Shown: in pieces, positions 35,902-50,640 of the stretch
Layout: each line of letters opens with the position of its first letter
Position numbering within the stretch: position 1 is the stretch's first letter
DNA from: Struthidea cinerea
Lineage: Eukaryota; Chordata; Aves; Passeriformes; Corcoracidae
Length of the DNA stretch: 64,000 bases
NCBI GenBank assembly: GCA_013397865.1
Contig: VZTI01004624.1
Span: forward strand, 545,237-609,236
Direction: 5' to 3'
The notes under the pieces: generated by a model
The model's database searches: none
Seen by the model: the letters and a program-made list of their open reading frames with translations, nothing else
What the model was told of the DNA's origin: nothing
Made by a program: the position numbers and the translations under genes

Positions 35902-38900
35902 TGTATCCAAAGTACATCCAGAAGTGAACCTGGACACAGGCATCAGCGGCAACAAATGGGATGCCAAGTAAGTCCATTGTTTGTATTAGGGATTTGTGCA
36001 GGAACCTTTCAGGAAGGTATCTGTTTACATTTAGAAATTATGGCTTGCACTTAAAGTAACATCTGCAGGAGCTCTGAGCTGTGTTGGAGCTCTGACATGG
36101 ATTTCAGCTGCAGTCTTAGGAAGCCTGCTTAGAGGTGAGATCCACAAATTCAGTGCCAGAGATTAAAGCCCACCATCCACATTCTGGCATCTGGCTGAAT
36201 GGCCCATTTTCTCAAAGGTACTCCTATCTTTCCTACTACCTCAGAAACCTATCCAAATCTCCAAATATCACGGTTATACCAGAGATGGAGGCCTAAAACT
36301 GGCCTGTCTTGAGGCAATGAGCAGCTCTCTCATGCACAGTGGTTTTGTGATCCAGGTTCCCTTCATGTCTATGAACGTCTTGGCTACTGCCTCCCTCTCC
36401 TTCAAACTCTACATGTTCCAAGCCAAAAGAAACAAACCCAAGCCCCCTGTGCTCCCAGGATGGTAAACTACAATGAGGTGTGAGCAGCCTGACTGAAAGG
36501 CTGCAGTCCATCCCAGCCTGCCTAAGCTCCCATCTAAGACAACTGAGTAAGGAATTACCAGAGAGAAGAATGGACCCAGCAAAATTAGTGAACCCCAACC
36601 ACCCTCCTAGCTGCACTGCTGAAACAGAGGATGTATGCAAAAGAAGAAACAGAGAGGAGGGGTGATGTCCAGACAAACAAGAGAAGAGTTCAAGACTGGT
36701 AGAACAAAGGTGAGGTGAAGGATAACTAACATACTATGAGATAAACACAAATGTGAAACAAGAAAGTGAAGAGATTTTTTAGAAAGATGAAAGGGAAACA
36801 AGAAATCCGAGGTGGGATGAGAAATACACCCCCCTTCTTCCCCTCCACACCAGGAACACACTCTGTGTCCCCCAGAGAAAGCAGCCCACCCTTCCTCGTG
36901 CTCTTTTCATTCCATGGCTAAAATCTTCCTCATGGAATAAACTTTGAATATTCCTAAAGATACTTCAAGAAAAATGGATCTGCTATGCTGTGGTAACCTG
37001 ACATGAGACTTCACCAAAAGAGACAGAAATTCCTGCAGTCCTGCAAAGCAGGTGCAAGTCCATGAGAATGAGAAGTGCTCAGGGTCTGCATAGCTGGTCA
37101 TTCAATACGCAAGCCCAAACTCAAATCTAAATTCAAGTTTTTCAGTCCCTAATTCATGGGTAGAACCCTCATTCCCCATGCACATGCAGTCCTGCAGTGA
37201 CTGCAGGAGACTTGAAGTTCCCAGACTCCTGCAGTTTCTTTACAGAATTGGTTCTAAGGGACATTGGACAAAAAAGAGAAGAGGAGAAAGGACTGAGAGA
37301 ATATTGGCAGTTATACCAGAATGACAGTAACAAACTAAGCACAGCAAACTACTTCTTATTCCCTTTGTTAACAAAAATTATAGTAGCTATAGCAACAAAA
37401 AGGGGGGTGGGGAGGAAAAAAGTCCAAGACTTTTCAATATCCCCAAAGAACACAGCTTTCTAATATGGAGAAATCAAGATTTATTGCACCAGCAGCTCCT
37501 AAAAGGCAGGGCTGTAGTAGTGCACAATGGTTTCAATTAAAGGCACCAATCATTAACCAGTACAGCTGGGCTTAGCAGTTGACAGGCAACATCATCTCTT
37601 CCAGTGAGCCATGATTCCTTCAGGGACTGAACTATCTTCTCTTGCTGTATGACATGCCCTCCTGCCCCATTTCTGGTGGATTTACCTCATATTGTCTGTC
37701 GAGCCCTGTGACAGAGTGACTGATGTCACTGCTCAGCAGAAACATCTCCTTTGTGCCTATATCCCTTTGCCAGGCATCCCACACTGATATCCCCACGCAC
37801 GCTGCCTGCAGCACGGCCCTGCACACTCAGCAAGCATCTCAGGGAGAAAAGCATTCCAGTTCCCTGCTGCCTGTGCGTATTTTCCTTCTCAAATACGCAC
37901 ACTTGCAAGCGCAAAGAGGGGAGGAATGTCTGGCACTTCTGCGGTGACCATCTGGCAGAAGCACCGCTCCATTTTCTGGCAACTTGACCAGAATCTTAGA
38001 ACAATTATTTCAGTTCCTGATTCAAGTGCTGGAGACAGAAGATCAAGTTACATTTCTCTCCAGCCATCAACACTAATTCAGTTTTCACTAAGTCAGCCTT
38101 GCTGGAATTTCACTCTTCCACACTAAAACAAAAAAAAAATAAATGGAAAGTGTGAATCTACACTGAAAAGCCAGCAGAAGAAACATAAGGAATTTCAAGA
38201 GTTGCCCTCCACAAATGTAAAAAATGCCAGTAAGGTCCAACAGAGAAGGAGCTGTTTCTTCCTAGAAAGGATATTTTTATAAGATAAAATTATGAAGAAC
38301 TGAACATATTGAAAATTAAATGATATCATGGTCCTCAGTGATATCCCCTGGCTTTATAACAACCATGTAAATAAGTTTTCTTCCCTTACTATCACAAGCT
38401 GACCATGAGTTGAAGACGGCACCTTCCCACCTATTGCTCAGTCACAGGATACACGGCCATCAGCAGGGGCTCTTTTCCCAAGGAAAGAGTTCAGTTCCCA
38501 CAGCACTGACCTTTGTCATCTGCATGAAAGGAAAGTTTCAACAAGCTACCACAAGCAAAAGTGTTATAAATCACCTTTCATCAGCCCTCCAACCGCTAGC
38601 CAGAGAAACAACTGGAAACACTTAAACCTGTTTTAACATTCCTTGTAGAAGGAGGCAGGGAAACACCTCCCATCCACCCACTGGAGCTGATTGCAGCCAC
38701 CAAACCACTCTGGACTGTGGCTCCTGCCAATGGAGTTTCTGTTGAGGATTCCTGGAGCAACAGCCTTTCCCAGCAGAGACAGAAAACCAAGCAGCAGCCA
38801 CAGAAACTCTAGCTCTGTTCCCATGTGCGCCGCGTCCAGAGTGGCAGAAGGGAACCACAGGGGTTTAGACAGAGGCAAACAGAAACAAATCCACAAACAA

Positions 38901-40329
38901 ACTGTAAATGATATCACATATCTTTTAAACCTTCACATGCTGGGAGATGGTATTTGATGATTTGAAAGAGCTTCACTTTTTTTCTTTTATGAAAATGATT
39001 TACATGCAGCTGTGTACATGACATGTTGGAGACTTCTCAAGAGACAAGCTGCTGTTCCAAAGAACTCACACTTCTATGACAGGAATTTCATAAATGAAGG
39101 CACAAACTATCTTCCCAGATGCAGGCTTGAATAGACCCACTGTGCAGGAGACTTCTGCTGAGGGAACAATCTTTCTTCACAGTCGACAGAGCAGGAGTAA
39201 ACTTGACACAGAGGAGTGTTACAGCCTGAACCACTTCATTCTCGGGCTGGGGAGAGACACAGGGACCCTCAGACAAGCGCTGCCCCTGTCACACGGGCCT
39301 GTGCAAAATGCTCCCACGGGTGATCCCAGCTTCCCAAATCCCAATTCTCTGCTTGCAAGCCAAGTCTGAACATCTGTAATGCCAGAGAGGGCACATGAGA
39401 GCACAGCGTCAACAGCATGTCAGGAAGAAAACGTGATCCCATGCCTTTACAGTCAGCTGGATGTGCCCAGCAATAATAAGCAGCCAGTGCATGCAGGAAT
39501 AGGGTCCCATTTCTTGTTTCCAGGTTGGCCGCAGTGCCATAAGGTGCTACCACTTACGCTTAACAATATTGAAACATGTAACATTAACTTGAAATATTTG
39601 TATGAAATGATTAATTTTATCCAGACAACATTTGGAATGTTGCTCCGGCACCAGTATTTTTACTCAACGTTTTAGCACTGGTGTTCATACTTCAGCTGAG
39701 TTCAAAACTGTGAGCAAAATATAATTTAATAGCAATTTGATTTTGCAATGATCTCATTGAAAAGGCATATGCAGCATTGCCCTTGCAACACAGAAACAGC
39801 CACAAGATAAACCTAAGGGACACAGATTAACACTCTGATCAGATACAATTCCAGGCCCTTCTCCCTTGCAGGGAATGTTTTGGCCTTTTGCCAAGCAGAG
39901 AGCATTCCACACACAGTAGGGTAAATTTGGTATAGCACCCATATGGAAATATCTTCTTCACAACAAGGCCAGGGTATAAAATCTATTATCTGAACACACG
40001 TGCTCTCCTACTTCAAACATGAGTGAGCCCACAGCAAAGTTTGACTCAAACCTTCCCCATCTCATGGGAGTCCATATTTGAGCAAATTTTCAAATGGCAC
40101 TGGCACTAAAGCTGGCATTCATCTTTCTTTTCTTCTTTCTTATGGATTTAAGCTGAATGCAGCTGAAGTCCAGTTTGGATCTTCTCCCTATACAAAAATA
40201 TTTTTATTGTCTCTCTTAAAGCGTGGTTACCATAGACAATAACTCTGCATCCACCAGACCTTCACAATTGGACCTGTCTACTCACAATAAAAATGCCAAA
40301 GCAGATTTTGTTATGATCAATCAAGGAAT

Positions 40330-40570
40330 GGCCTGAAATTGTGTCAGGAGAGCTTTAGGCTGGATATGAGAAAAAGGTTCCTCACCCAGAGGGTGGTTGG
40401 GCACTGGAACAGGCTCCCCAGGGCAGTGGTCACAGCACCAAGCCTGACAGAGCTCAAGAAGTGTTTGGACAATGCTCTCAGGCCCGTGGTGTGACTCTTG
40501 GGGTGTCCTGTGCAGGGCCAGGAGTTGGACTCCATGATCCTCATGGGTCACGAGGATCCAAGTCAGCTTA
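40330..40570 (+). mobile_element. CR1 LINE 3'-region fragment
   Basis: The plus strand reads as CR1 sense. A TTTAGGCTGGATATGAG block is followed by a CAGAGGGTGGTTGGGCACTGG block, then GGAACAGGCTCCCCAGGG and a GGAGTTGGACTCCATGATCC end. This is the reverse-transcriptase 3' tail and 3' UTR region typical of avian CR1. The 5' part is absent, as usual for 5'-truncated copies. Confidence 0.9.
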
Positions 40571-43500
40571 TTCACTGATAACACATAGTTCATTTAGTGA
40601 AAGGGAAAACTGCAAATCTGTTCTGCTTTCATAGAGTTCATGCTTACGCAGTTGTCAGCTAAACTCTGGTTTCAGACGCTCCTTTGCTACTGTTCATAGA
40701 GGGTGATAGCAGAAAGTAAATTACATCTCAGACTTCTCTCCTGTTTCCTGCTCTTTCACTGCTCCTCCTTCAGTTCAATTGTATGCACCCTCATCTTCCC
40801 AATACCAGTAAGCAGAGAATTTAAAAATGTGCATCTACAAATAGACAAACTGTTACAGATACAGAGGTACTGCACACACAATTTGATAATAAACTTCATA
40901 AATAAAACTTCTTTTCTAGGAAGTAAATTGAGTAGAATAAAGTGTACACACAGAGCATGAACAACGCTTTCCTACTAAAAATTCCATCATCACAAAACAA
41001 ATGTTTCTGAGGGTTAAAAAATCTATTACACTAACACTCTTCGGTGTCAGCTTCCTGTGAATGTATTTTTCCCTGTGTTTGATTAATGAACAAATCAAAA
41101 CATTCAAGACAGGTACTGAACAGTTTTGTCTGGCATGAAGTCTGCATTGCCAGATTCCAAGTGGTTTCCAGTTGGTACCACAAATTTGGCCCCAGTTCAT
41201 TCAAAACACAGTCCTAGTCCTCCAAAAGTTAGATAAATACCTATGAACCTTTTTATGATGCCAGAAAGGTGATTTGTATTATAGAGGCAGATAAAATTGT
41301 ACCTGTGCCTAGTGCACAGTGGACAAAAGCTGACTGACAGCAGATTTCTCCCTGCTACAACAAAACAAATGCCTTTTGCAACTCCAAAAGGTAAAGATTT
41401 ATGAGATATGAATCCACTTCAAATACCTTTTGTGACTCTCTGCTCATCTGATGATTTTGGGATGAGGTATTTTAACTGCTGATTTGCCTTGAAATTTGTA
41501 GATGTTATAAATGCACCAGGATTCCCAGGTTCCTACAGAGCATGAATTCCTGAAGTTTCCTGGTGGAATAACTGCCTCTCTTCTGGTGTGTGCCTAATAC
41601 TTAAAATCTGAACTCCTACCTTATTTTCCCCAGGCAAATATTCTCCTAGTTAACCTAAAGAAGAATACATGGTGGGACATCCATATACAACAGGTTTTCT
41701 TTATCCTATGTTTTAGATGCAAGAGTTATGTTAAGAATCTTTTTTCTGGTCCTAGAGAGTCTTGGGGTGTGAAAACCATGAAATTCACCTTGGCTGATTC
41801 TTCACAGAAGCTGTATGCTAGGTGAGACTCTACAGAAAATATATGTGTGAAAATGGTTTGAAGTTTGAGGGCTTTGTTTTCAAACTACAGTTTAATTTTA
41901 TGGCAGTTTCAAAGTATTATCTCTGCTATTTCAGACAACTGCATTTTCTCCACCCTTTGACCAGTCTTTTCATCAAAAAGCCAATAAAGTTGGAGTTCCT
42001 GTGAGTAATAAATTCAACTCATGCTGTAGCAAAACATCAAGAAACTGCTCCATTCAATTCTCACAGAAGCAAGTTTCGGCCCTTCCACTTTTGATGGGAA
42101 AACTGGAGCCACAACACAAAAAATGTGAGCTCTTTGGAAATGCAACCACACCCTAGTCATACTCTGCTCTGTGCCCCATGTCCCTACCCACAGATACACA
42201 ACAGAGGAATACCAGCTGTTGAAGCTTTGCAGATGGCAAATCCAATATTGTGCCATTTTGGACTTTCTCCTCAAAGGATTATTCCACATGGCTTCTTTTA
42301 TAGGGTCGGGATTTCTTTTCTTGGGAGGATGGATGTTTGGGCATGGAAAATATCTGTAGGCATGAACAATGGGGAAATAGCTTTTATAAACTGAAATAAA
42401 GCCTTTCCAATTTGTGGAAACAGCTGGAGGGAGGAAAGAATCTTATGAATAACGTAGTTGAAACCCAACAGGCTGTTGACAGTGAGTCCTTTCAGATGCT
42501 CACTATGGCTACGCTCTTACATGAGAGTACAACATTTAAATCTATAACTAAAGATGATTCAATGCACAATGATGTACCCAGCATTTTGTTTTACTATGCT
42601 GAGACTAATAAATCCATCCTTTCCCTACACATAGTTTGTAGGGAAGGAAGAGTAGTTTCTTCTGCATCTTGCATATTTAATGGTGCTGTACAAAAGTGCT
42701 AGAATGAGCATTAATTTTCAGTGCTGCTTTAAGCAGACAATTCATTCAACACAAAAGTATTAAGCTCAGTGGTCAGTCCAGGGGATGCTTGCACAGGCAC
42801 CTTCAAGGGAGCATCTGCTGAGCTTCATGTCTCTCAGAAGATGTTTCACTCCTGCCACACACAATGAGGCTTTCAGGTTGCAAGAAGGAATCTTGTTTCT
42901 TACAAGAAAAGAGGGAGACTTTAAGTGTATGTCATTCAGTACAGCATGTTTTCAATACAGTACATTTTCAGAGTAATTCCACAAGTGAAGGCCCAGTGAA
43001 AATAGACAAAAAAAACATGGAGCCAAAATTCCACATAAGGAAACACCGTAACAACCTCTTTAAAGGTATTACAGAAATCTTTCAAAGCACTGTCAGCAAG
43101 GTACTTTACCCATGTTAAGGAGAGGAAAATATATTTTAATAGATAATTTTCTTTTTGTATTGGAAGAAGTAAAAGATACTTGCCAGCTAAATATTTTCCT
43201 TCAAAGCTACCCTGTTTCAGCCAAGCCCTATTAATCAATTATGCTGTTAGACAAGATTGCTTTGATGTCCGTAGATCATATAGAAGATTTAAGACAGGAA
43301 GCTGTCTGAAAAATTCAGTGATAACGTCAAGGTAAATCAAGGTAAAAAGTGTTTACTCAGTTCTAATTTAGTCAAGAGTTTTACTTGTTTCACATAAACA
43401 CAAGAAGTGTATCAACTTTTGATTGTTATTTTATTTTATCTAGCACTACATAGTGCAAAACTTCTATTATTACTATTGCCTGACTTGTCCAGTCACCTGG

Positions 43501-44130
43501 AAACTCAACCATCTAAGGGGAAATGAAGATTAAATTAGAAATACTCTTCTCTATAAATGGGCTGTACAGAAGGCACCTTGCTTCTGCAATCAGTTATTAA
43601 GATTACAGGTTCATGTTTCAGAAATCAACAGCTACAGAGACAAAGATGAGAAAAGAACATGAGCAGGATTATAGAGAAACACCTGTCCAGGCAGTTGGGA
43701 ACTGCTTGATTTTTAACATGCAGAATTGTGCCTACTGATAAAGCTTTCAGCCCAACAGCTCAGTGAAATCAGCTTATTCAAAAATCAAGCATTTTAGTCT
43801 GCTTGCTCAGTTAACTCAAAATTAAACGGAGCATTTCTGTTAGCTTTTGTCTGTGAAAAACAGTAATTTGGAAGTAGGAAAGGTTTCAATACCTACTTGA
43901 CAGAAACATCGCTGTAGGTTTTTTGCCAACAAATTGAATCCTGAAGAACTTCTATTCCTGAAATCAGCAGAGTTTTGTCTGAATGATTACAGGCCCCTGT
44001 TGCTTCCATAAAATATCAAAGGGAGTTCAGGCATCTGGACTTCTGGACTAAAGGACCAGGGCCACTGTATTTTAGTCTGAACCTTATTTCTAAGGCTTAC
44101 TTTAAATAGCACCAATGAGTTCTACAAGCT

Positions 44131-44147
44131 AAAAAAAAAAAAAAAAA
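44131..44147. repeat. Poly(A) tract
   Basis: Seventeen consecutive A bases. No target-site duplication or retrocopy body was seen next to it. Confidence 0.85.
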
Positions 44148-44282
44148 CAACCACAGGAACTGAGAAGGGGAAAAGAAGTGAAAGAAGTGCTGACTTTGAT
44201 TGAATGGGTCCAAAGGCCCTGTTCAGATTGGCCAAGCAATTTGAGTCTCACCGAGTACTCCCTGAGAACTCCGGCCAAATAT

Positions 44283-44318
44283 GGGAGTTTGGGGTTTGTT
44301 ATGGGGAGTGTGTGGGGG
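44283..44318 (+). other. Putative G-quadruplex motif
   Basis: Four G tracts of 3, 4, 4 and 5 bases are separated by loops of 5, 8 and 7 bases. One loop is slightly longer than the usual seven-base limit. In a DENND2B transcript this would be the C-rich strand. Confidence 0.4.
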
Positions 44319-45520
44319 TGAAAATTAAAGTTCTCTTTGGGCACTATAAAAAACAAAGAAAATCCACACCTCCTCTATCAAACAGCGAATGGATTCCCCA
44401 AGAACTAGTTTCAGCAGAAACTATTATTAAAATTTCTTTTGGAAAATATTCCAGCTATGGTTTATGGATAGAAAAGCAATAAAAAAATACACATTAATGC
44501 TTCCATTAAGAAATAAAAAATAGAAACATACAGACAAATAACTATTTAAACTAATGCTTTGGCAACAACAAAAAAAAAGATTTAAAACACCACTTAACAA
44601 ATGGATTTGACCCAGATTACTAACCTCTGTTATAAGAGAACGTTCTTGAGAAGAGTTCACAGGCCTGTTGGTACTACTAATTCATCTTAATTGTGTTACA
44701 GCTTTCAAAGCATCAGTAAGACTTGCAACATCCGTTCCCACTTTGTGGCCTACACATATTCTTACCAGTAAGGGCTATTAAAAGAAGCTCAACTAAAACT
44801 GAAAACAAGAAAAATTTTAAATCATAATCAGCAGTCAAAGGGAAGGGTGCTTCTTCTACATACTAAATAAGGGACTTGAAGGATCTGCCACAATAGCAAT
44901 CTTGGCTTGCTCTCCACTTCATATAGTCCCTAGTTCTTGTGACAACATTGGGTTTGGTTTAAATTTGTGTTTGTTTGCCTTCAGCCCCCCCAGGCTGTCT
45001 TCATCTTCAGTGATGACACTGTCATGCCATTTCCTTTATTTCAGTCTGAAAAGTCACCAACTCAGCTGCGTAGAAGGAGCAAATCTAACTGCATATTCCT
45101 TTAAATGAACATTTTTATGGAGATAGTGGATGAAAGTAGTCTCAAGATACTTATGTGGTAGTTCATTAATAAGCTCCATACAACATGATATTGTTCTCTC
45201 AACAGTAGTCTTATCTTAACATCCTATCAATTCACTCTCCAGTTGCTCTACTGATCCCAAATTTCTTACTTAGTTTCCACTGTGGTTCTGCTACCAAGCA
45301 AAAGCCCAAATAGAACAAGCCTACCATTTCTTGGGCTCTGCAATAGAGCAATCTGAGGAAGGTATCATACTAGTCAGCACAATCTATGTTTTACTTTTAA
45401 ACTCCAAGGCTCCACATGTCCTTTCCCTCCAAGCTGGTTTATCATGATCATAATCACTGACCTGAATTTTCCTCTTCTGCAACAGATACGATATTTGCAA
45501 TTTCCAAGCATGCTATAAAA

Positions 45521-45690
45521 GTCACAGAATCACAGAATAACTGGAGTTGAAAAGGACCCCTGAAAACCATCCTGTTCAAAACCCCTGCTGCAAGTTCACC
45601 TAGAGGTGGTTCCACAGGATCTTGTCCAGGTGGGCTTTGAATATCTCCAGAGGTTTTTTTGCTGGAACAGTTGTTTCCGTGTGTCCTTCA
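45521..45690 (-). mobile_element. CR1 LINE 3'-end fragment
   Basis: TCACAGAATCACAGAATAAC is followed by a GAAAAGGACCCC block, TTCACCTAGAGGTGG, and GTCCAGGTGGGCTTTGAATATCTCC split by minor changes. This is the reverse complement of an avian CR1 3' end, so the element is on the minus strand. Confidence 0.88.
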
Positions 45691-47171
45691 TATTTAGGTT
45701 CCTGACTAACTCAGCCCATCTGATGTTACTAACTAGCTGCTGTAGCTCTACCACAATTTTCTACTTGAAATAAGAAGTCTTGTTATAGTTCCCCTTTTAA
45801 TTCTTTCCAATTATTTAAAAAATAAGAGTAACTGATGTTCTGAAAGATTGAATGAACATCCTATTTGAACAAAGGGCTTTCATCTCCTTATTAACCAGTA
45901 AAACCAAGACTAAAACCCTATCTTGTCAGTTAAGAGATGAAGAAATTGCTAGACATCAATAAACATTTCTCAGCCAAAGTTATAGGAGCTCAGCATCTTT
46001 AAATAACCCAGTGAGAAGGAATACATTTTTAAAAAATTAAGTTTCCAGTTAACATATGCAAAATCACACCTCGAGCTTTTTCCCTGGGCTTTTCTTCTTG
46101 CATGTCATTTTTGTGTCTGTCAACATTGTAACATAAACCATCTGAGAGGTTTAAAACTGAACAGTTCTAAGCAGCGGGTGAAACCACAGTATGTTAACTG
46201 ACAGGAGGTTTTGGCTCCTTCTTCATCTTTAAGCATCTCTTATTCAGCTGCTGTTTCTCTGCTGCAGGGGCTAGAACATTTATAGACTTCAGTCCAGGAC
46301 TCCTGGTTCCCTAATACATGCTGCTTAAGCATGTTTTCTCTTGATTTGGTTGTTTCTTTGATAACTACACCATTACTATATTCCAGCTTGCCCACCTGAA
46401 TGTGACCAGTACTAATTCGCACTTACTGCAGCTGGTGCCCTTCACTGAACACCTGATTGTTCAAATGACAGTACACGTGGCTGTGGTGTCACCTAGCAGA
46501 GTTATCCCTGTCTGACAGGTGTCAGAGCTGGGACAGAGATGATGAACATAAAACATGACATGGATAGTGAGAAATTAAGGTAAAGCAGAAGAAATACAAA
46601 TATGATATGTCTATGCATTAGCCAGTTCTCCTTCAGCCAAATATAAAGCTATTTTCAAAAAACTAAAATATTTTTCCTATGGCATATAGTCCACAGCCAG
46701 CTCCAGCACAAGAGATTTTATCCTCAAACAATCTGAAGAGTGGAAGAATGAAAGTTTATAAAATATATATCCCTGTCTATGTTGGAAAGAGCACAATTCC
46801 AAACCAGAGACTAATGCTGAAATACAATCCAGGGGCTGTGCTTCCATTCATAAACTGTTCCATTTGAACACAGAGTCTGGAATGAATTTTATCCTCATGT
46901 TCAACCAGAGAGCCACAATTTATTATAGTGCTGCAATTTTCAGTTTCAAAATCATATCCCTAACTTTTTTTTTCTGTCAAGTCCAATGGAGATTAGCAGA
47001 CTTTTCAACCAGGATCATCCATAAAGGGAAAATACAGCAGAATCCAACTGCCCAGAGACATGAAGAAGCAAGTCCAGTTATATACCACATGGCTAAAAGA
47101 AAAGAAAACCTACTGCGTACACACAGCTTCAACAGTCTGAGCTGGAAAGGCATCAGAAAGGTCCTTTCCTT

Positions 47172-47243
47172 AGTAACAGCATAAGTGGGATCTCAAATTT
47201 TTAGCTCAGTAACAGCATAAGTGGGGTCTCAGATTTTAGCTCT
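47172..47243. repeat. Tandem duplication, 36-bp unit, two copies
   Basis: AGTAACAGCATAAGTGGG begins at 47172 and again at 47208. The two copies differ at a few bases. Confidence 0.85.
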
Positions 47244-50200
47244 GTCTTTAAATTACCACTAGACTGTCTGTGCAGCAGCCCAGCTCTATTACTCCTGTGT
47301 AAGATCACGGTAATGCTCCCTGACAACTTCAAACCCCAAAATAAATAACCAGTGCTCCCCAGTCATTGCATATTCTGCAGCTGAGATGTGCCACAAAGGC
47401 ACAGGCTTCTTTACATCAGTTAAACTTTGAGCTGCTTCAGGAACTTCCTTAGGTTCTCTAGGTAATCACTACTCTCTGATATTCAGATTAAAAGGAATTT
47501 AGGATTCAACAACACTGGTAAGATCTATTTCAATCTATAGGCTCACTGCTTTTTGCACCAGTTGTCTACAGATTTCCAGTGTCTTAAAATATTTCTCTGG
47601 AGAAAAGAACACTCCAAAAATTGCAACGGAGCTGAAAAAAATTTCACTGATAGTTCTCCACATACAGCAAGACGAAAGAAGCATCTGCTGCGAGTATACA
47701 ACAAGGTAAAAGCAATTTAAATAATTACAATAAAACTCCCATCAACTTCTGGGCTAGAACAATTTTCTCCTCTGGGAAAAGGAAAGGGAAATTGGTGACG
47801 TTGCCCTTCAGCCCAAGGATGAAATTCCAACAATCCAATCTGTGATTTAACATGTCATTTCTAAATATTCATTTTTCTCACAAACCTTATTGCACCAGAA
47901 ATCTCTAGGTTGATCAGGATATACTCATACAACACCAGGAATCAGGTTTCCACAGTACATGGAGAAGGAGAAACTAGGCTTCAGTTAACATAAACCTCTA
48001 AATGAAGACAAAGGAAATTATGACAGACATCAGGTACAGAATCCTTCTAAAGTAAAACTTATTAATCTGTTAATTGAACCAAACTTTCACATGCCAGTAA
48101 AAAGCTTTCCATTTGATAAGTCAAAGCCTCTACCATGTCTCCTTTGCATTGCATTCATATATTTTATCTACTTGGTCACCTAATAAAACAGTCTAGATCC
48201 CTTCAAGCCTTCCACCTGTCTTTGACTGACACTGAGCAGTTATTTGACAGCATGGATGACAATTTAAAATGAGCCCTGCTTTGACTAGAGCTGCTGTAGA
48301 ATATCTTTTTTAAACTCATCTCTGAGTAGCTCTGTTTGTGACTAAGATAAGAAACATTTTTAACACAGCAGCTAATAGCTCCATGAGATGCTCCACCATC
48401 TATTTTGGAAGGCAATATGCCAAGAGAACTGTGGTGCATTTTCATTCATCTCTTGGCTACTGCTTCTTCCAAAGTTTCTGTCCAAAGACAGCCAAAACCA
48501 AGTTCTATGAATCACCACTTGAATGAGACCTAATTATTCAATTAGTTTTAATGCCTTTCTTTTCCTTATTTCTTGACAGCCTTACACACCTCTTGCCCTT
48601 CAGGGCATTTGTCCACAAGTCTTTCCCACAGCTGGAAATGCAGGCAATTTCTTTCCCACCCATAACAGCTTTCAGATTAAAAAGAGAACTGAATACAATA
48701 TCCTGCACCTCCCCTTTTTATCCAGGGAGAGAGGAAGAATAAAAAAATGTATAATCACCTATTCACAGACACACTTTCCTGAGACCTGATCTGCTGCTTT
48801 GTGTACACCAAAGATTTATTGGAATTTAACTCCCTCACAAAGATATTTGTCATGTTTACTTTTACCAGAATACACAAGATTATTAATAAAGCCTCAGCTA
48901 TGAAACTGCAAATATATGATCCACCTAACCAATGTAAGTGGGGAAACTTAACATTTAGCTGTAAAACATGAACTGCCTCAAAAAGTGTTATTGGTTGGAA
49001 GGTTTCAATGATGGGAAAAGAGGAAAAAAAGAGAGAAAAATCTCTCTTAATTCTCCACCTTACTCCTTATGAGTCCCACTATTTTTTGTTTTGCCTGCTA
49101 CTACATTAATACAAAAAAAACCCAAACCGAACCTGTTTCAGAGCAATGTTGTCTGCTTTCTCCCTGTATAACTACACACAAAAGAAACAATAATGAAGGG
49201 TATAATATAGATTTACAGCAAATTCCTAGCTATCTGTTCATCTCAGTCACTAAGACGGTAACCCCAGGTCAGAGTGCTCTCTCAATTCCCAAGGAAGATG
49301 ACTCAGTTGCTTTTACAGGAACACTGTCTGGGATTCAGACTCATTTTTCTGGGGGAAGATTTTCAAGGTAGAATGAAAAATGCAGCTAGGATGCAGACAG
49401 CTGAGAGACAAAGCACTTTTTCACAATTCTAAGAAGCTGGCTTTCCACTTCCCCACCTTTACTGCCGACAAGAATGTGCCGTCTGTAGAAAAACAACAGA
49501 AATGCAAACTTCCCATTGAGATACAGGATGGAGAGATTTTGTAAGTACTGCATTTTTAGTCACAGATTTGTGACAGGATCGGGAAAAAGTGATAAGCAAA
49601 TTGATATGCATTGACTCATTCGCCTTTCCTTTTAACCAAAAGTTGATTAATGGCTCTTGAAAATCAAGATGTGCGTATCTTCAGAAGAGCTACAGCTAGA
49701 AAAAGGCAATAATCTACTCAAATTACCAGTGGCCTGAACTTTACTAACCCAGTTATTATTACACTCGCTACCTCAGAAACAGAGTAAGACTTAGCATAGT
49801 GAACGCTACACAAACAAAACTCAAAATGTTGGTCTCCCTTGAGTAGTTTCTCTTCAAACACTGTGGCAATTTGAGTTTGCTCTGATGTCATCCACACAGT
49901 TTCTTACACCATCCCTGCAAAGGTGCAATGGAAGAGGTACCTTGCTGGAACTGGCTGTTACCAGGAGACAAAGAACACTTTGCAGTAAACTTCACGAGTC
50001 ACCTAATGCTTCATTTTGCTGCAGTATTGCAAAAGAATATACAACATGATTGGTAATGCTGCACACCGCTGCTGCCAGCAGAGCCTACATACAAAGGTCA
50101 CACCTTATGGAATGGTTGTCAACTCCTTTTGATTGACTGCTCTCAAATGTTACCTTTTCTACTTTCAATGCCAAAAAACATCACAGAATTTCAACCTTGC

Positions 50201-50416
50201 ACAGAAATACTTCATTCATTAAGCAACACCTTCTCCTTCTTAAGAAGTCTTTTTCCTCTTTCCCAAAATAGAGATTTGATTTTGTTAAAAATGTGAAAAA
50301 AGGAATTGCCTCATAAAATACCCAGCTGTGCTGAGGTACATAGCATCCTTTGAGAATAAACCTATTTGCATTCCTTGTCTTTCATTTTCCCACTGGCTGT
50401 AGGTGTGTCACAAAGT

Positions 50417-50640
50417 TCATAGAATCACCAAATGGTATGGACTGGAAGGGACCTTTAAAGATCATTTAGTTCCAACTCCCCTGCCATTGATAGGGACAGC
50501 TTCCACTAGACCAGGTTCCTCAAAGTCCCATCCAACCTGGCCTGGAACAATTCCAGGAATGGGGCACCCACAACTTCCCTGGGCAACATGTTCCTGTGTC
50601 TCAGCACTCTCTCAGAAATTAGAATTCTCTATTAGTACAT
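50417..50640 (-). mobile_element. CR1 LINE 3'-end fragment
   Basis: TTCATAGAATCACCAAATGG is followed by GGAAGGGACCTTTAAAGATC, CTTCCACTAGACCAGGTT and CCATCCAACCTGGCCTGGAA. It is the best-preserved CR1 end in the window and is minus-oriented. The inner boundary near 50640 is approximate. Confidence 0.93.

Noticed and set aside
44131..44147. Poly(A) run as the tail of a processed pseudogene
   Set aside because: No gene-like body precedes it and no flanking direct repeat was found.
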